Shown piece after piece: positions 42,735 to 50,847 of a stretch of 64,000 bases of DNA (its first letter is position 1; every line of letters begins with the position of its first letter). The DNA is from Actinomadura litoris (GTDB lineage Bacteria; Actinomycetota; Actinomycetes; Streptosporangiales; Streptosporangiaceae): contig NZ_WOFH01000013.1 of the NCBI RefSeq assembly GCF_009733595.1, positions 1 to 64,000 on the forward strand, given 5' to 3'. The notes under the pieces are model-generated. The model ran no database searches. It saw nothing but the letters and a program-made list of their open reading frames with translations, and was not told the DNA's origin. Position numbers and translations under genes: made by a program.

Positions 42735-43229
42735 CTACCTCGTTTCCTTCAACACGTGCAGGGACGGATCCACCCGCAACCGGATAAGAGCCCTACGGAG
42801 CTGCGTCTTCACCGTGGAACCCGTGCATCCGAGGACGACCGCGACGTGCTCGACCGACATCTCCTCGAAGTAGTGCAGGACGACCACCGCACGCTGCCGG
42901 GGCGAGAGCCGCCCGAGCGCGTCCCACATGACCTCGCGGTCGTCCACGGCCTGCGAGATGTCCGCGCCGGGCACCTCGGGCAGGTGCTCGGTCGGCACCT
43001 CGCCCCGCCGCCGCAGCCGCCACCAGGACGCGTGCGTGTTCGTCAGGATCCGGTAGACGTACGGGCCCGGGTCGTCCTGGATCCGCCCCCACGCGACCCA
43101 CGCCTTGGCCAGCGCCGTCTGGAGCAGGTCCTCGGCGCGAGCCCAGTCCCTGGTCAGCAGGTACGCGGTCCTGAGCAGACGTTCCGAATGCTCCTCGACG
43201 TAGTCGGTGAAACAGGCACGATCCGTCAT
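42735..43229 (-). CDS. ECF sigma factor, SigE family
   Basis: This 164-residue RNA polymerase sigma factor has region 2 (EEHSERLLRTAYLLTRDWAR, AEDLLQTALAKAW) and region 4 (LSPRQRAVVVLHYFEEMSV, GCTGSTVKTQLRRALIRLR), the helix-turn-helix for -35 recognition. It belongs to the actinobacterial SigE-like group without a long C-terminal extension. ATG at 43229 opens the gene. Its membrane-bound partner follows after 2 bp. The regulon is unknown; the divergent secreted protein and two-component genes are plausible neighbours to test. Confidence 0.9.
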   Translation of the reverse strand: MTDRACFTDYVEEHSERLLRTAYLLTRDWARAEDLLQTALAKAWVAWGRIQDDPGPYVYRILTNTHASWWRLRRRGEVPTEHLPEVPGADISQAVDDREVMWDALGRLSPRQRAVVVLHYFEEMSVEHVAVVLGCTGSTVKTQLRRALIRLRVDPSLHVLKETR

Positions 43230-43438
43230 CCCGTCCTCCGCCCCTCGTTCACCGTCCCTACTCCCGGCGCACCCGGAACGGAGGACACCTCACCCCAAAC
43301 TGAGACCCACATCACAATCCCCTCGAAGGAGGCACGCTCCCTCTTCGCCGCGCCTTCCACGAAACCGAGCGCCGATTCCCAGGGTTCTCCCAGGATTCTG
43401 GGAGGGCTTCTGCCAGGCATCCCCGGTTACATGTGGCC

Positions 43439-43933
43439 ATGCGCACCAACAAGAAGACCCTCGCGGCCGGGATAGGGTCGGCGGGCCTCCTCGGCCTCGG
43501 CCTCTACCTGGCGGTACCGGCGGCGGCGGCGAACCCGACCCCGAGCCCGTCCGCATCCGAGTCGCCCTCGTCCAAGCCGTCGGGGGCGCCCTGGAGAATG
43601 CACCAGCGAAACGGCGACGCCCACCCGAGGCGGCACGGCATGGGCGACTTCCGAGGCGTCCACGGCGAGGCGACCGTCCGCCGCGAGGACGGCTTCCACC
43701 TCTCCACCTGGCAGCGCGGAGCGGTCACCGCCCGCTCCGGCGCCACCCTGACCGTCCGGAGCGAGGACGGCGTGTCCTGGACCTGGACCACCGACGCGAA
43801 GACCGTGATCCGCAAGGAGGGCGACAAGTCCGCGCTCTCCGCACTGGCCAACGGCGACCAGGTCCTCGTCTTCGGCGAGCGCTCCGGAAACACCCGCACC
43901 GCCAAACTGGTCCGCGCCCCCAAGAAGCCCTGA
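43439..43933 (+). CDS. Secreted or membrane-anchored small protein with DUF5666-like domain
   Basis: This 164-residue protein (MRTNKKTLAAGIGSAG onward) has a signal/anchor helix, a Ser/Pro/Thr-rich spacer (NPTPSPSASESPSSKPSG), a His/Arg-rich segment and a C-terminal beta domain (WQRGAVTARSGATLTVRSED to ANGDQVLVFGERSG) like DUF5666, an OB-like extracytoplasmic fold. GTG at 43433 is an alternative start. A response regulator and sensor kinase lie 133 bp downstream on the same strand, so it may be their target or an accessory sensor. A lack of Cys in the mature part argues against redox chemistry. Confidence 0.72.
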   Translation: MRTNKKTLAAGIGSAGLLGLGLYLAVPAAAANPTPSPSASESPSSKPSGAPWRMHQRNGDAHPRRHGMGDFRGVHGEATVRREDGFHLSTWQRGAVTARSGATLTVRSEDGVSWTWTTDAKTVIRKEGDKSALSALANGDQVLVFGERSGNTRTAKLVRAPKKP

Positions 43934-44066
43934 CCGGCCCGCCCCAGCGTGCGCCGGCACTGGACGGGAGGCGGCGGCGGGCACCAGGCTGAACCCGAGA
44001 CCGGCCGCGGAGCCCTGGAGCCGGTGAGCGGACGACAGGCGTGAAACCGAGGGCGGGCGGGGGCCG

Positions 44067-44762
44067 ATGAGCGAGAGCCGGCGGGTGCTCGTCGTGGACG
44101 ACGAGGCGAACATCCGCGACCTCATCGAGGTGGCGTTGCGCTTCCACGGCTTCACGACCGCCACCGCCGCCACCGGCGGGGACGCGCTGCGGGAGGTGGC
44201 CGAGAGTCGGCCCGACCTCGTCCTGCTGGACGTGATGCTCCCCGACTTCGACGGTTTCGAGGTGTGCCGGCGGCTGCGCGCGGACGGCGACCAGGTCCCG
44301 GTGGTCTTCCTGACGGCGCGGGACACGCCGTCCGACACCGTCCGGGGGCTGACGCTCGGCGGCGACGACTATGTCACCAAGCCGTTCTCGATCGAGGCGC
44401 TCGTCGCGCGGGTCCGGGCCGTCCTGCGGCGGACGGCCCCGGCGGGCACCTCCCCGCCCGGCGACGACGGGGTGCTGCGCGTCGGCGACCTCGAACTCGA
44501 CGAGGCGCACTGGACGGTCCGGCGCGGCGGCGCCCGGGTCGACCTGTCGCCCACCGAGTTCAGGCTGCTCGCCCACCTGATGCGCAACGCCGGGAAGGTC
44601 CTGTCGCGCACCCAGCTCCTGGAGAGCGTCTGGGGCTGGGAACACCACGGCAACGCCCAGGTCGTCGAGACCTACGTCAGCTACCTGCGCCGCAAGCTCG
44701 ACCCGCTCGGCACGCCGATCATCCACACCCAGCGCGGCGTGGGCTACGCGCTGCGGCCATGA
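44067..44762 (+). CDS. OmpR/PhoB-family response regulator
   Basis: This 231-residue two-component regulator has a receiver domain with the acidic pair near Asp11-Asp12 and phospho-acceptor Asp55 (LVLLDVMLPDFDG). A Thr/Lys pair follows in FLTARDT and VTKPFSIEAL, then a winged-helix domain (WTVRRGGARVDLSPTEFRLL, with the final YVSYLRRKLD and RGVGYALR). It overlaps the downstream kinase gene by four bases (ATGA). It is close to MtrA/TcrA-type actinobacterial regulators, but the target genes are not evident. Confidence 0.93.
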   Translation: MSESRRVLVVDDEANIRDLIEVALRFHGFTTATAATGGDALREVAESRPDLVLLDVMLPDFDGFEVCRRLRADGDQVPVVFLTARDTPSDTVRGLTLGGDDYVTKPFSIEALVARVRAVLRRTAPAGTSPPGDDGVLRVGDLELDEAHWTVRRGGARVDLSPTEFRLLAHLMRNAGKVLSRTQLLESVWGWEHHGNAQVVETYVSYLRRKLDPLGTPIIHTQRGVGYALRP

Positions 44763-46096
44763 CCCTCAACGCGCGGCTGCTGACCGGGCTGCTGGCGGTC
44801 ACGCTCGCCGGGCTGGCGATCATGGGCCTGGTGAGCGCGCTCGTCCTGCGCGGCTACCTGATGCACCGGGTGGACGGGCAGCTCCAGGCCACCCGCGACC
44901 GGGCCATCGGGCGGATCGCCCACTTCGGCCCGCCCCAAGGGGGCGCCGCCCCAGCGCAGTTCGTGGTGCTCGCCGTCACGCCCACAGGCCAGGTGCGGGT
45001 GCTCAGCGGCGACGCGCCGAACCCCGACCGGGCCGTCGCCGAGGTGCGGCGGATCGACCGCGCCACCCTCGACGCCCGCGCGAGCGACCTCGCCCCCTTC
45101 TCGCTCCCGGGGCTGCGCGCCGTGGCGCGCCCCTGGCGCAACGGCATCGTGATCGTGGCCGCGCCCCTGACCGGGATCACCTCGGCGGTCCGCAACCTCG
45201 TCCTCACCGAGGTCGCCACCGCGGCCGTCCTGCTCGCCGCCCTGGCGCTCCTGGGCCGCCGCCTGATCGGCCGCGGCCTGCGTCCGCTCGACCAGATGGC
45301 CGCCACCGCCCACGCGATCACGACCGGCGGCGATCTGCGCGCCCGCATGCCGGGCCCCGGCAGGCGCACCGAGGCCGCCCGCCTCGCCGGTGCGATCAAC
45401 GTGATGCTCGACCGGATCGAGCAGGCGTTCTGGGCCCGGAGCCGCTCCGAGGCGCGCGTCCGCGAGTTCGCCGCCGACGCCTCGCACGAGCTGCGGACAC
45501 CGCTCACCACGATCCTCGGATATGCCGAGCTGTACCGGCACGGCGCCCTCGGCCCGAACGAGCTGCCCGACGCGATGCGCCGCATCGAGGACGAGGCGCA
45601 CCGCATGAACAACCTGGTCAGCGACCTGCTGGAACTCGCCCGCCTGGATCGCGGGGCGGCGCTCCACCCCGTCCCCACCGACCTGGTCGTCCTGGCCCGG
45701 GACGCCGTCGCCGACGCGACGGCCGCCTCACCCGACCACCCCGTGCGGCTGGACGCCCCGGACACCCTCATCGCGACCGTGGACGAGGCGCGCCTGCGCC
45801 AGATCTTCGCGAACCTCCTGGCCAACGTCCGCGCCCACACACCCCCTGGGACACCGGCGACCGTCCGCCTCGCCCCGGGCGTCATCGAGGTCGCCGACGA
45901 GGGCCCGGGCATGTCCCCGGACGACGCAGCCCGCGCGTTCGAACGCTTCCACCGCGCCGAGCAGGGCGCCACAGGCGCGGGCCTGGGCCTCCCCATCGTC
46001 GCCGCGATCGCCGCCGCCCACCACGGCCACGCGCAACTCCTCTCCGCCCCCGGCACCGGAACCACCGTGAGAATCACCCTCCCCCCACCCTCCTGA
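44759..46096 (+). CDS. Sensor histidine kinase of the two-component pair
   Basis: This 445-residue inner-membrane kinase has helices at ~8-32 and ~148-168 bracketing an extracytoplasmic sensor of ~115 residues. A HAMP domain (~170-222) follows, then HisKA with DASHELRTPLTTILGY (phospho-His243) and an HATPase_c domain (LLANVRAHTPPG for the N box, VADEGPGMSP for G1, GAGLGLPIV for G2). ATG at 44759 overlaps the regulator stop codon, implying coupled translation. The stimulus is unknown; the sensor lacks a PAS or Cache signature I can recognise. Confidence 0.92.
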   Translation: MTLNARLLTGLLAVTLAGLAIMGLVSALVLRGYLMHRVDGQLQATRDRAIGRIAHFGPPQGGAAPAQFVVLAVTPTGQVRVLSGDAPNPDRAVAEVRRIDRATLDARASDLAPFSLPGLRAVARPWRNGIVIVAAPLTGITSAVRNLVLTEVATAAVLLAALALLGRRLIGRGLRPLDQMAATAHAITTGGDLRARMPGPGRRTEAARLAGAINVMLDRIEQAFWARSRSEARVREFAADASHELRTPLTTILGYAELYRHGALGPNELPDAMRRIEDEAHRMNNLVSDLLELARLDRGAALHPVPTDLVVLARDAVADATAASPDHPVRLDAPDTLIATVDEARLRQIFANLLANVRAHTPPGTPATVRLAPGVIEVADEGPGMSPDDAARAFERFHRAEQGATGAGLGLPIVAAIAAAHHGHAQLLSAPGTGTTVRITLPPPS

Positions 46097-46204
46097 CCCC
46101 CAAGCACCCAGCCCCCCGGCTACCCCCACGTGGCGCCCCCGGCGCGAAAGCGGCATCCACCAACGTTGAGCCGCACCGCTTCCGCCACACCACCACACGC
46201 GGCC

Positions 46205-46347
46205 CTAGGGCGTTTCTGATGGATCATCAGGGCGACCTTGCGGGTCCTGGAACGGCTCCACAAACCACCTCTCGGCGACCTGCTGCCACAGCAGCAACAA
46301 CCACGTTGCTCGTTGGGTCCGCCCAAGATTCATCAGAAGCGCCCTAG
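46205..46347. mobile_element. 135-bp MITE-like element with CTAG target duplication
   Basis: A CTAG at 46205-46208 and another at 46344-46347 flank a 135-bp segment (46209-46343). Its ends are inverted repeats: GGCGTTTCTGATG on the left and, inverted on the right, GGCGCTTCTGATG (12 of 13 match). It contains no ORF. The same end sequence begins the transposase remnant immediately to the right, so the remnant's family probably mobilised this element. Confidence 0.8.
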
Positions 46348-46688
46348 GGCGTTTCTGATGGCTCTTGGACGGTGTCGCGGAGCCAGATCATGATCGCTGC
46401 GACGGTGAGTGTGCCGTTGTAGACGTAGTCGCGTTTGTCGTACCGGGTGGCCACCGCCCGGTACTGCTTCCACTTGTGCACGCAGCGTTCGACGGTGTTG
46501 CGGCGCCGGTACTGGAGCTTGTCGAATGCGGGCGGGCGGCCCCCGGCCGAGCCTTTACGCTGGCGCTGGGCGCGCTGGTCAGCGGGCTGGGTGATGGTCG
46601 CCTTGATACCCCGCCCGCGCAGGTGGTGTTCGAGGGGACCGCCCGGGGACCTGGTCGCGGCGCGCCAAGCGGGACTCGCAGGCGGCAC
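46348..46688 (-). pseudogene. IS5-family transposase remnant (C-terminal part)
   Basis: The open frame on the minus strand encodes the C-terminal part of an IS5-type DDE transposase: RGIKATITQPADQRAQRQRK, then GRPPAFDKLQYRRRNTVERC and RAVATRYDKRDYVYNGTLTV, with the catalytic Glu of the DDE triad expected in NTVERC. The N-terminal half, including both catalytic Asp residues, is missing. The element's 3' end is at 46348 with the terminal repeat GGCGTTTCTGATGG next to CTAG. It is a decayed copy and cannot be autonomous. Sequence up to 46803 contains no other gene I can support. Confidence 0.75.
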
Positions 46689-46803
46689 CGACTTATGTGG
46701 GCGGAGAATTCGCTCCTCATGCTGCGGCCTTCAGGCGTCCCAGACGACACCTCGGCACTGCTGCCGGCCGACGGAGAGTCGGTGGCGAAGCCGGGCGTGA
46801 CGG

Positions 46804-47275
46804 CTAGGCGTCGTAGACGGTCACCTCGACGCCCCGCTCGGTGAGATGCCGCTCCACCAGCGGTTCGACCAGCTCCCACTTCCCCCCGGCGAGCCCGCAA
46901 CCGACACGTGGCATGTGGACGCTCGCTTCGAGTTCGACCGCTCTGCCTCCGAGCACCTCCAGACACCGTCCGAGCGCCTCGTACCGGATCGGCGGCCCCC
47001 TACGGCTCCGCTTGACCCCCCCGCTGCGCGACCATGTTCGCGACCCACACGTACTTCTCGACCTGGACGAACTGCACGGCCCCCAGCCCGAACCCGCTGC
47101 CCGCCCGCTCCCGGTACCAGCGGCGGTACTCCGCCTCGGGCTCCTTCCAGCGCCGCGACACCGCCAGGACGAAGCCCTTCCCCCAGCCGCCCAGGTCGTT
47201 GCAGACATGGGCGACGATCTTCACCCCCTTCGCCTGCGGGGACGTCGCGTCCCCCTTGAGATACCTGACCCCCAC
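46804..47275 (-). pseudogene. Macro-domain (ADP-ribose-binding) protein, single frameshift
   Basis: Read on the minus strand from GTG at 47275, the protein begins VGVRYLKGDATSPQAKGV and continues IVAHVCNDLGGWGKGFVLAV, a clear macro domain (Appr-1''-P-processing fold). After VAQRGG the frame stops at 47000; shifting by one base continues with RRGPPIRYEALGRCLEVLGG and VHMPRVGCGLAGGKWELVEP to 46804, the rest of the same domain. The shift coincides with a run of seven C on the plus strand (about 47023-47030), where six would keep the frame. It is either a real inactivation or a sequencing error. Macro domains bind or remove ADP-ribose. Confidence 0.8.
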
Positions 47276-47307
47276 GTGTCGGCACGCTACCCTCCGCCAC
47301 CGACATT

Positions 47308-48150
47308 TCAGCTGACGGGCGCGTCCCAGGCGGCCCGCCACGTCGCGGGCCCGACGACGCCGTCCACACCGAGGTGCTTCTCCTGCTGGAACGCGCGGCA
47401 GACCCGCTCCGAATCCGCGCCGTACGCACCATCGACGCTGATCCGCCACCCGCGCTTGTGCATCTGCCTCTGCCACGTCCGGACGTCATCACCGTGCATG
47501 ACGGGCGGCTGCGTGAGGTGCCGGCCGGGCCACTTCGGCGCGTGCGACGAGGGAGGCTTGGGGGCCCGGTCGACCTGCCACTGCCCGTAGTCGTCCTTCA
47601 TGGCCCGGTTGTAGTCGACGCCCACACCGTTGACGGTGTGATCGTTCGAGTACTGCTGGAGGTGCGCCCGCGAGTCCCAGCGCCCGCCCGACCACGCGTA
47701 CGTCTGCCACCCGTAGGTGATCTTCTTGGCGTCGAACGCCCGCTTGATCGGCCCGTATCCCGCGTAGAGGCCGATCCGCTTGCGTCCGAGAACGGACGCC
47801 GCGCCGTCCAGATAGGCGTTGATCGCCGCCTGGTGGCCGGACTCGGCGTCGAAGTCCACGGCGAAGTAGATCGGACGATCCGACGGCATTCCGCAGGCCC
47901 GCGCCTGCTTGGCGGCGTCCTCCGCGTCCGCGACCCCGCCGTCCTTGCCGGACAGCGCCCGCGACGCCGCCGTCTCCCAGACCACGACCAGCCAGAGGCC
48001 GCCCTCCGACAGCTGCTCCGCCTCGGCGCGCGTCAGGTTCTTCCCGGTCGCGTCATGCGACAGGTAGCGGCAGACGAACTTCGCCCCCGCCTTCCTCAGC
48101 GCGGACGGGCCGGGCCGTCCCCACGCGTAATCCACTCCGAAGACGCTCAT
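47308..48150 (-). CDS. DUF1906 glycoside-hydrolase-like protein with peptidoglycan-binding domain
   Basis: This 280-residue protein has a DUF1906 (Rv2525c-like TIM-barrel) domain at residues 1-~195 (MSVFGVDYAWGRPG, KFVCRYLSHDATGKNLT, RPIYFAVDFDAE). A C-terminal peptidoglycan-binding domain follows at ~205-280 (MHGDDVRTWQRQMHKRGW, GVDGVVGPATW). Members are thought to act on or bind the cell wall. No signal peptide is visible, so export would need another route (some relatives use Tat or are phage cargo). ATG at 48150 is used. It lies between a mobile-element remnant and an AT-richer stretch, so horizontal origin is possible. Confidence 0.88.
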   Translation of the reverse strand: MSVFGVDYAWGRPGPSALRKAGAKFVCRYLSHDATGKNLTRAEAEQLSEGGLWLVVVWETAASRALSGKDGGVADAEDAAKQARACGMPSDRPIYFAVDFDAESGHQAAINAYLDGAASVLGRKRIGLYAGYGPIKRAFDAKKITYGWQTYAWSGGRWDSRAHLQQYSNDHTVNGVGVDYNRAMKDDYGQWQVDRAPKPPSSHAPKWPGRHLTQPPVMHGDDVRTWQRQMHKRGWRISVDGAYGADSERVCRAFQQEKHLGVDGVVGPATWRAAWDAPVS

Positions 48151-48272
48151 TCCGCCATCCCTTCTGTCATGACGGGCAGGCAACACCGCGTCGGGCAACG
48201 CACGCAGGCATATTGACAAACTCACACAATTCGTTCAACCCATGTCCACCCCGAAGTCTGGGCAGGCACACC

Positions 48273-48485
48273 CTAAAAAGCGAAATAGAGGTCGACACCA
48301 CCACATAACCGACAAGCCAGGAGCCCCAACGCAGCGCACGTCCGGGGCCCAACCCACCGGGCATGTTGATCAGAACGCCACTCCCCATCGATCAACTCCC
48401 AAATATGAAACCCATCCCGGTAGGCAACTACCTTCCAACCCTCCGGCTGATCATTTGCGATAAAACACCCGAACAACCTCCGCAT
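48273..48485 (-). CDS. Small hypothetical protein, possibly acquired
   Basis: The 70-residue frame (MRRLFGCFIANDQPEGWKVV, then YRDGFHIWELIDGEWRSDQH) has an aromatic-rich, plausible protein composition with A/T third positions unlike its neighbours. It ends LCGGVDLYFAF. I do not recognise a family. A weak GGGGGA precedes ATG at 48485; 48545 is an alternative start. The surrounding 48151-48593 gap is AT-richer than the rest of the window and holds nothing else I can support. Confidence 0.35.
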   Translation of the reverse strand: MRRLFGCFIANDQPEGWKVVAYRDGFHIWELIDGEWRSDQHARWVGPRTCAALGLLACRLCGGVDLYFAF

Positions 48486-48593
48486 ATCCCCCGACCACGA
48501 CGAACGCTGAGGCGACCTAAGCCCGGAGACACGGTCGGGCGCCACGTCGGCCTACAGCGCCCAACCGACAGCCGACTCGCCACCACGCCGGGT

Positions 48594-49565
48594 TCATCGG
48601 AGGACCGGGGCAGCACCGGTCGCCGCGACGGAGAGGTCCCAGAGCCGCGCGGCCGACTCGGGAGCGATGGCGTATTCGCGGACGCCGCCGTCGTCCATGG
48701 GCTCGCCGGGGGCGGAGACGCGGGCGACGTCGCAGTCCTCAAGGTAGATGCCTCCGCGGTCGGCCAGCAGCGGAGAAGTGGCTGCCCAGAGACCGGTCGC
48801 GGCGCCCTGGGAGGGCGTCTTGAAACCGGCGCCGACCACGTTGCCGTGCTCGTCCACCCAGCCACGGTCGATCTGCTCCTGGAGGCTCATCTCCCGCTGG
48901 AGACCGGTGATGATCTTGCCCGGATGCAGGGCGAACGCCCGGATGCCGTCGTCGCGTCCGAGGGCGTCGAGGTGGACGGCGAACAGGGCATTGGCGGTCT
49001 TGGCCTGACCATAGGCCAGCCATTTATCATAACCGGTTCGAAAATGCGGGTCATTCCAGCGGATGTCGGTCAGAGTGTGCCCGGCAGAACTGTTGACGAC
49101 AACACGCGCACCGCCAGCGACCAGGAGCAGATAAACCTCACACGCGAGAGTGAAGTGTCCGAAATGATTGGCGGTGAGCTGGCTCTCCCATCCACCGGGG
49201 CCGATGCGCAACTCAGGAGTGGCCATGACCCCGGCAAGGGCCATAAGGAAGTCGATCCTGTCGAGGGATTCGCTGATTCGCGCGCCGGCAACGCGGACGC
49301 TACCGAGGTCCGTAAGATCCATAGGGATCACTTCGCAGCCGTCCAGGCCCTTAAGGGCGGCGCGGGCGACACCGGGCCGGCGTGCCGGAACGATGACGCG
49401 GGCCCCCGCGGCCGCCATGGCCCGAGTGGTCGCCAGGCCGAGCCCGGAGTATCCGCCGGTCACGACGGCGGTCCTGCCGGAGAGGTCGATGCCGGCCATG
49501 ACGTCCTCGGCGGTACTGGCAGCGGAGAACGGGGAGCCGAGCGACTGCTGATCAGTGGTGGTCAT
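48594..49565 (-). CDS. Short-chain dehydrogenase/reductase (SDR)
   Basis: This 323-residue NAD(P)-dependent oxidoreductase has the cofactor motif VVTGGYSGLGLATTRAMA, NSSAGHTLTD with the catalytic Ser region, and the YGQAK form of YxxxK followed by TANALFAVHLDAL. The layout is that of retinol-dehydrogenase/WWOX-like SDRs common in actinobacteria. ATG at 49565 is essentially at the predicted transcription start. It is divergent from a MerR-family gene with a MerR-type promoter between them, so it is the probable target of that regulator. The substrate is unknown. Confidence 0.9.
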   Translation of the reverse strand: MTTTDQQSLGSPFSAASTAEDVMAGIDLSGRTAVVTGGYSGLGLATTRAMAAAGARVIVPARRPGVARAALKGLDGCEVIPMDLTDLGSVRVAGARISESLDRIDFLMALAGVMATPELRIGPGGWESQLTANHFGHFTLACEVYLLLVAGGARVVVNSSAGHTLTDIRWNDPHFRTGYDKWLAYGQAKTANALFAVHLDALGRDDGIRAFALHPGKIITGLQREMSLQEQIDRGWVDEHGNVVGAGFKTPSQGAATGLWAATSPLLADRGGIYLEDCDVARVSAPGEPMDDGGVREYAIAPESAARLWDLSVAATGAAPVLR

Positions 49566-49572
49566 GCCGACG

Positions 49573-49603
49573 ACGCTACGAGCTAGAGCGAGGTCTAGAT
49601 CAA
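49573..49603 (-). promoter_or_regulatory. MerR-type promoter of the SDR gene (19-bp spacer with operator)
   Basis: On the minus strand a -35 TTGATC (49603-49598) and a -10 TAGCGT (49578-49573) are separated by 19 bp, the long spacer typical of MerR-activated promoters. Within the spacer an inverted repeat CTAGA-n6-TCTAG (49583-49598 on the plus strand) forms a likely dimer site. The start would fall about one base before the SDR ATG at 49565, predicting a leaderless or near-leaderless transcript. Confidence 0.7.
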
Positions 49604-49620
49604 GCCCTAGGCTGGACGGC

Positions 49621-50043
49621 ATGGAAACCGCCGAAACCCGCGCGGAACAGCTGAGCATCGGCGAGGTGGCCGAACGCACCGGGCTCAGCGTCCACGCACT
49701 GCGCTTTTACGAACGCGAAGGGCTGCTCGTCGGGCCCGTCCAGCGCACCGCGGGCGGACGACGGCGCTACACCCCCGTCGATGTCGACTGGCTGCTGATC
49801 TGCGTCAAACTCCGTGAATCCGGCATGCCGCTCGCCGACCTCAAACACTTCGCCGAGCTGGTGCGCCTCGGTCCGGGCAACGAGGCAGACCGCCTACGGC
49901 TCCTCGACGCCCATCAGCAACGCGTGGAGGCACAGATTCAGGCCCTGGAGGAGTGCCGCACCCTCATCGCCTGGAAAGCCGGTGTCTATGCCGAACACCT
50001 CGCTCGCGGCGAGGCGGGCGGCCTCTGGGACCCGACGGGCTGA
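49621..50043 (+). CDS. MerR-family transcriptional regulator
   Basis: This 140-residue regulator has an N-terminal winged HTH (LSIGEVAERTGLSVHALRFY, EREGLLVGPVQRTAGGRRRY) and a short coiled-coil dimerisation helix (LLDAHQQRVEAQIQALEECR), without a C-terminal effector domain. This fits the small SoxR/NolA-like MerR group that controls an adjacent SDR. ATG at 49621 lies 55 bp from the SDR start on the other strand; the longer frame to 49555 would overlap that gene. The only Cys residues (CVKLRE, EECRT) do not form a metal-binding cluster, so the inducer is probably organic rather than a metal. Confidence 0.9.
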   Translation: METAETRAEQLSIGEVAERTGLSVHALRFYEREGLLVGPVQRTAGGRRRYTPVDVDWLLICVKLRESGMPLADLKHFAELVRLGPGNEADRLRLLDAHQQRVEAQIQALEECRTLIAWKAGVYAEHLARGEAGGLWDPTG

Positions 50044-50123
50044 GCCGGCGCCCCTGCCGTGCGCAGGCTCGTTGTGCAAAAGTGGATCATGGTTCGCTGT
50101 TTCAGCGGAGGAGGCAGCCGGAG

Positions 50124-50798
50124 ATGTACGAATCGGACCAGACCTGGCGCGAGGTCGACGCCTACTTCGAGGATGCCCTCGTCGCCGAAGACGACGCGCT
50201 GACCGCGGCCCGAACATCTGGGACGCGCACCACCATGCCGCGAGCGGAGGTGTCCCCCAACCAGGGCAAGCTACTGGGGATGCTCTGCCAGATGGCCGAT
50301 GCCACCCGCGTGCTGGAGTTCGGCACCCTCGCCGGATACAGCACGATCTGGTTGGCACGCGCCGTCGGCGACGGCGGCCATGTGACCACCCTGGAACTGG
50401 AGGAACAGAACGCCGAGGTCGCCCGGCAAAACCTCGAACGCGCGGGCGTCACCGACCGTGTCGAGATCCTGGCGGGCCCTGCCACCGAATCGGCACAGCG
50501 CCTCATCGACGACGCGGTTGAGCCCTATGACTTCGTGTTCATCGACGCCGACAAACCGAATAACCCGGCCTACCTCCGGGCCTCACTGGCACTGACACGC
50601 CCCGGCGCCGTGATCGTGATCGACAACGTCGTCCGCAACGGCACGGTCACCGATTCCGAGACCCTCGACGCCTCCACTCAGGGCGTGCGCGCGGTCGTGG
50701 CGGAAATCGCCCGCGATCCACGTCTGCACGCCACGGCGATCCAGACAGTGGGCGCCAAAGGCTGGGACGGCTTCCTCCTGATCCGCCGCACAGCCTGA
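50124..50798 (+). CDS. O-methyltransferase (family 3, CCoAOMT-like)
   Basis: This 224-residue SAM-dependent O-methyltransferase has the SAM motif VLEFGTLAGYSTIWLARAVG, the acidic loop HVTTLELEEQNAEVARQNL and the metal-site motif FVFIDADKPNNPAYL, followed by GAVIVIDNVVRNG. These are hallmarks of cation-dependent catechol or caffeoyl-CoA O-methyltransferases. ATG at 50124 has GGAG-rich sequence upstream. It sits 80 bp after merR on the same strand and may be co-transcribed. The physiological substrate is unknown. Confidence 0.9.
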   Translation: MYESDQTWREVDAYFEDALVAEDDALTAARTSGTRTTMPRAEVSPNQGKLLGMLCQMADATRVLEFGTLAGYSTIWLARAVGDGGHVTTLELEEQNAEVARQNLERAGVTDRVEILAGPATESAQRLIDDAVEPYDFVFIDADKPNNPAYLRASLALTRPGAVIVIDNVVRNGTVTDSETLDASTQGVRAVVAEIARDPRLHATAIQTVGAKGWDGFLLIRRTA

Positions 50799-50847
50799 CC
50801 GCCGCCCGGCTGTTGCCACAAGCACGGCGCGCGAGCCAGGATCCGAT

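Noticed and set aside
46388..46966. 192-codon minus frame across the IS remnant and macro gene
   Set aside because: It crosses two unrelated genes in the wrong frame and is Arg/Ser/Ala low-complexity.
48363..49586. 407-codon plus-strand frame opposite the SDR gene
   Set aside because: The minus strand encodes a complete SDR with its cofactor and catalytic motifs; the plus frame has no family features.
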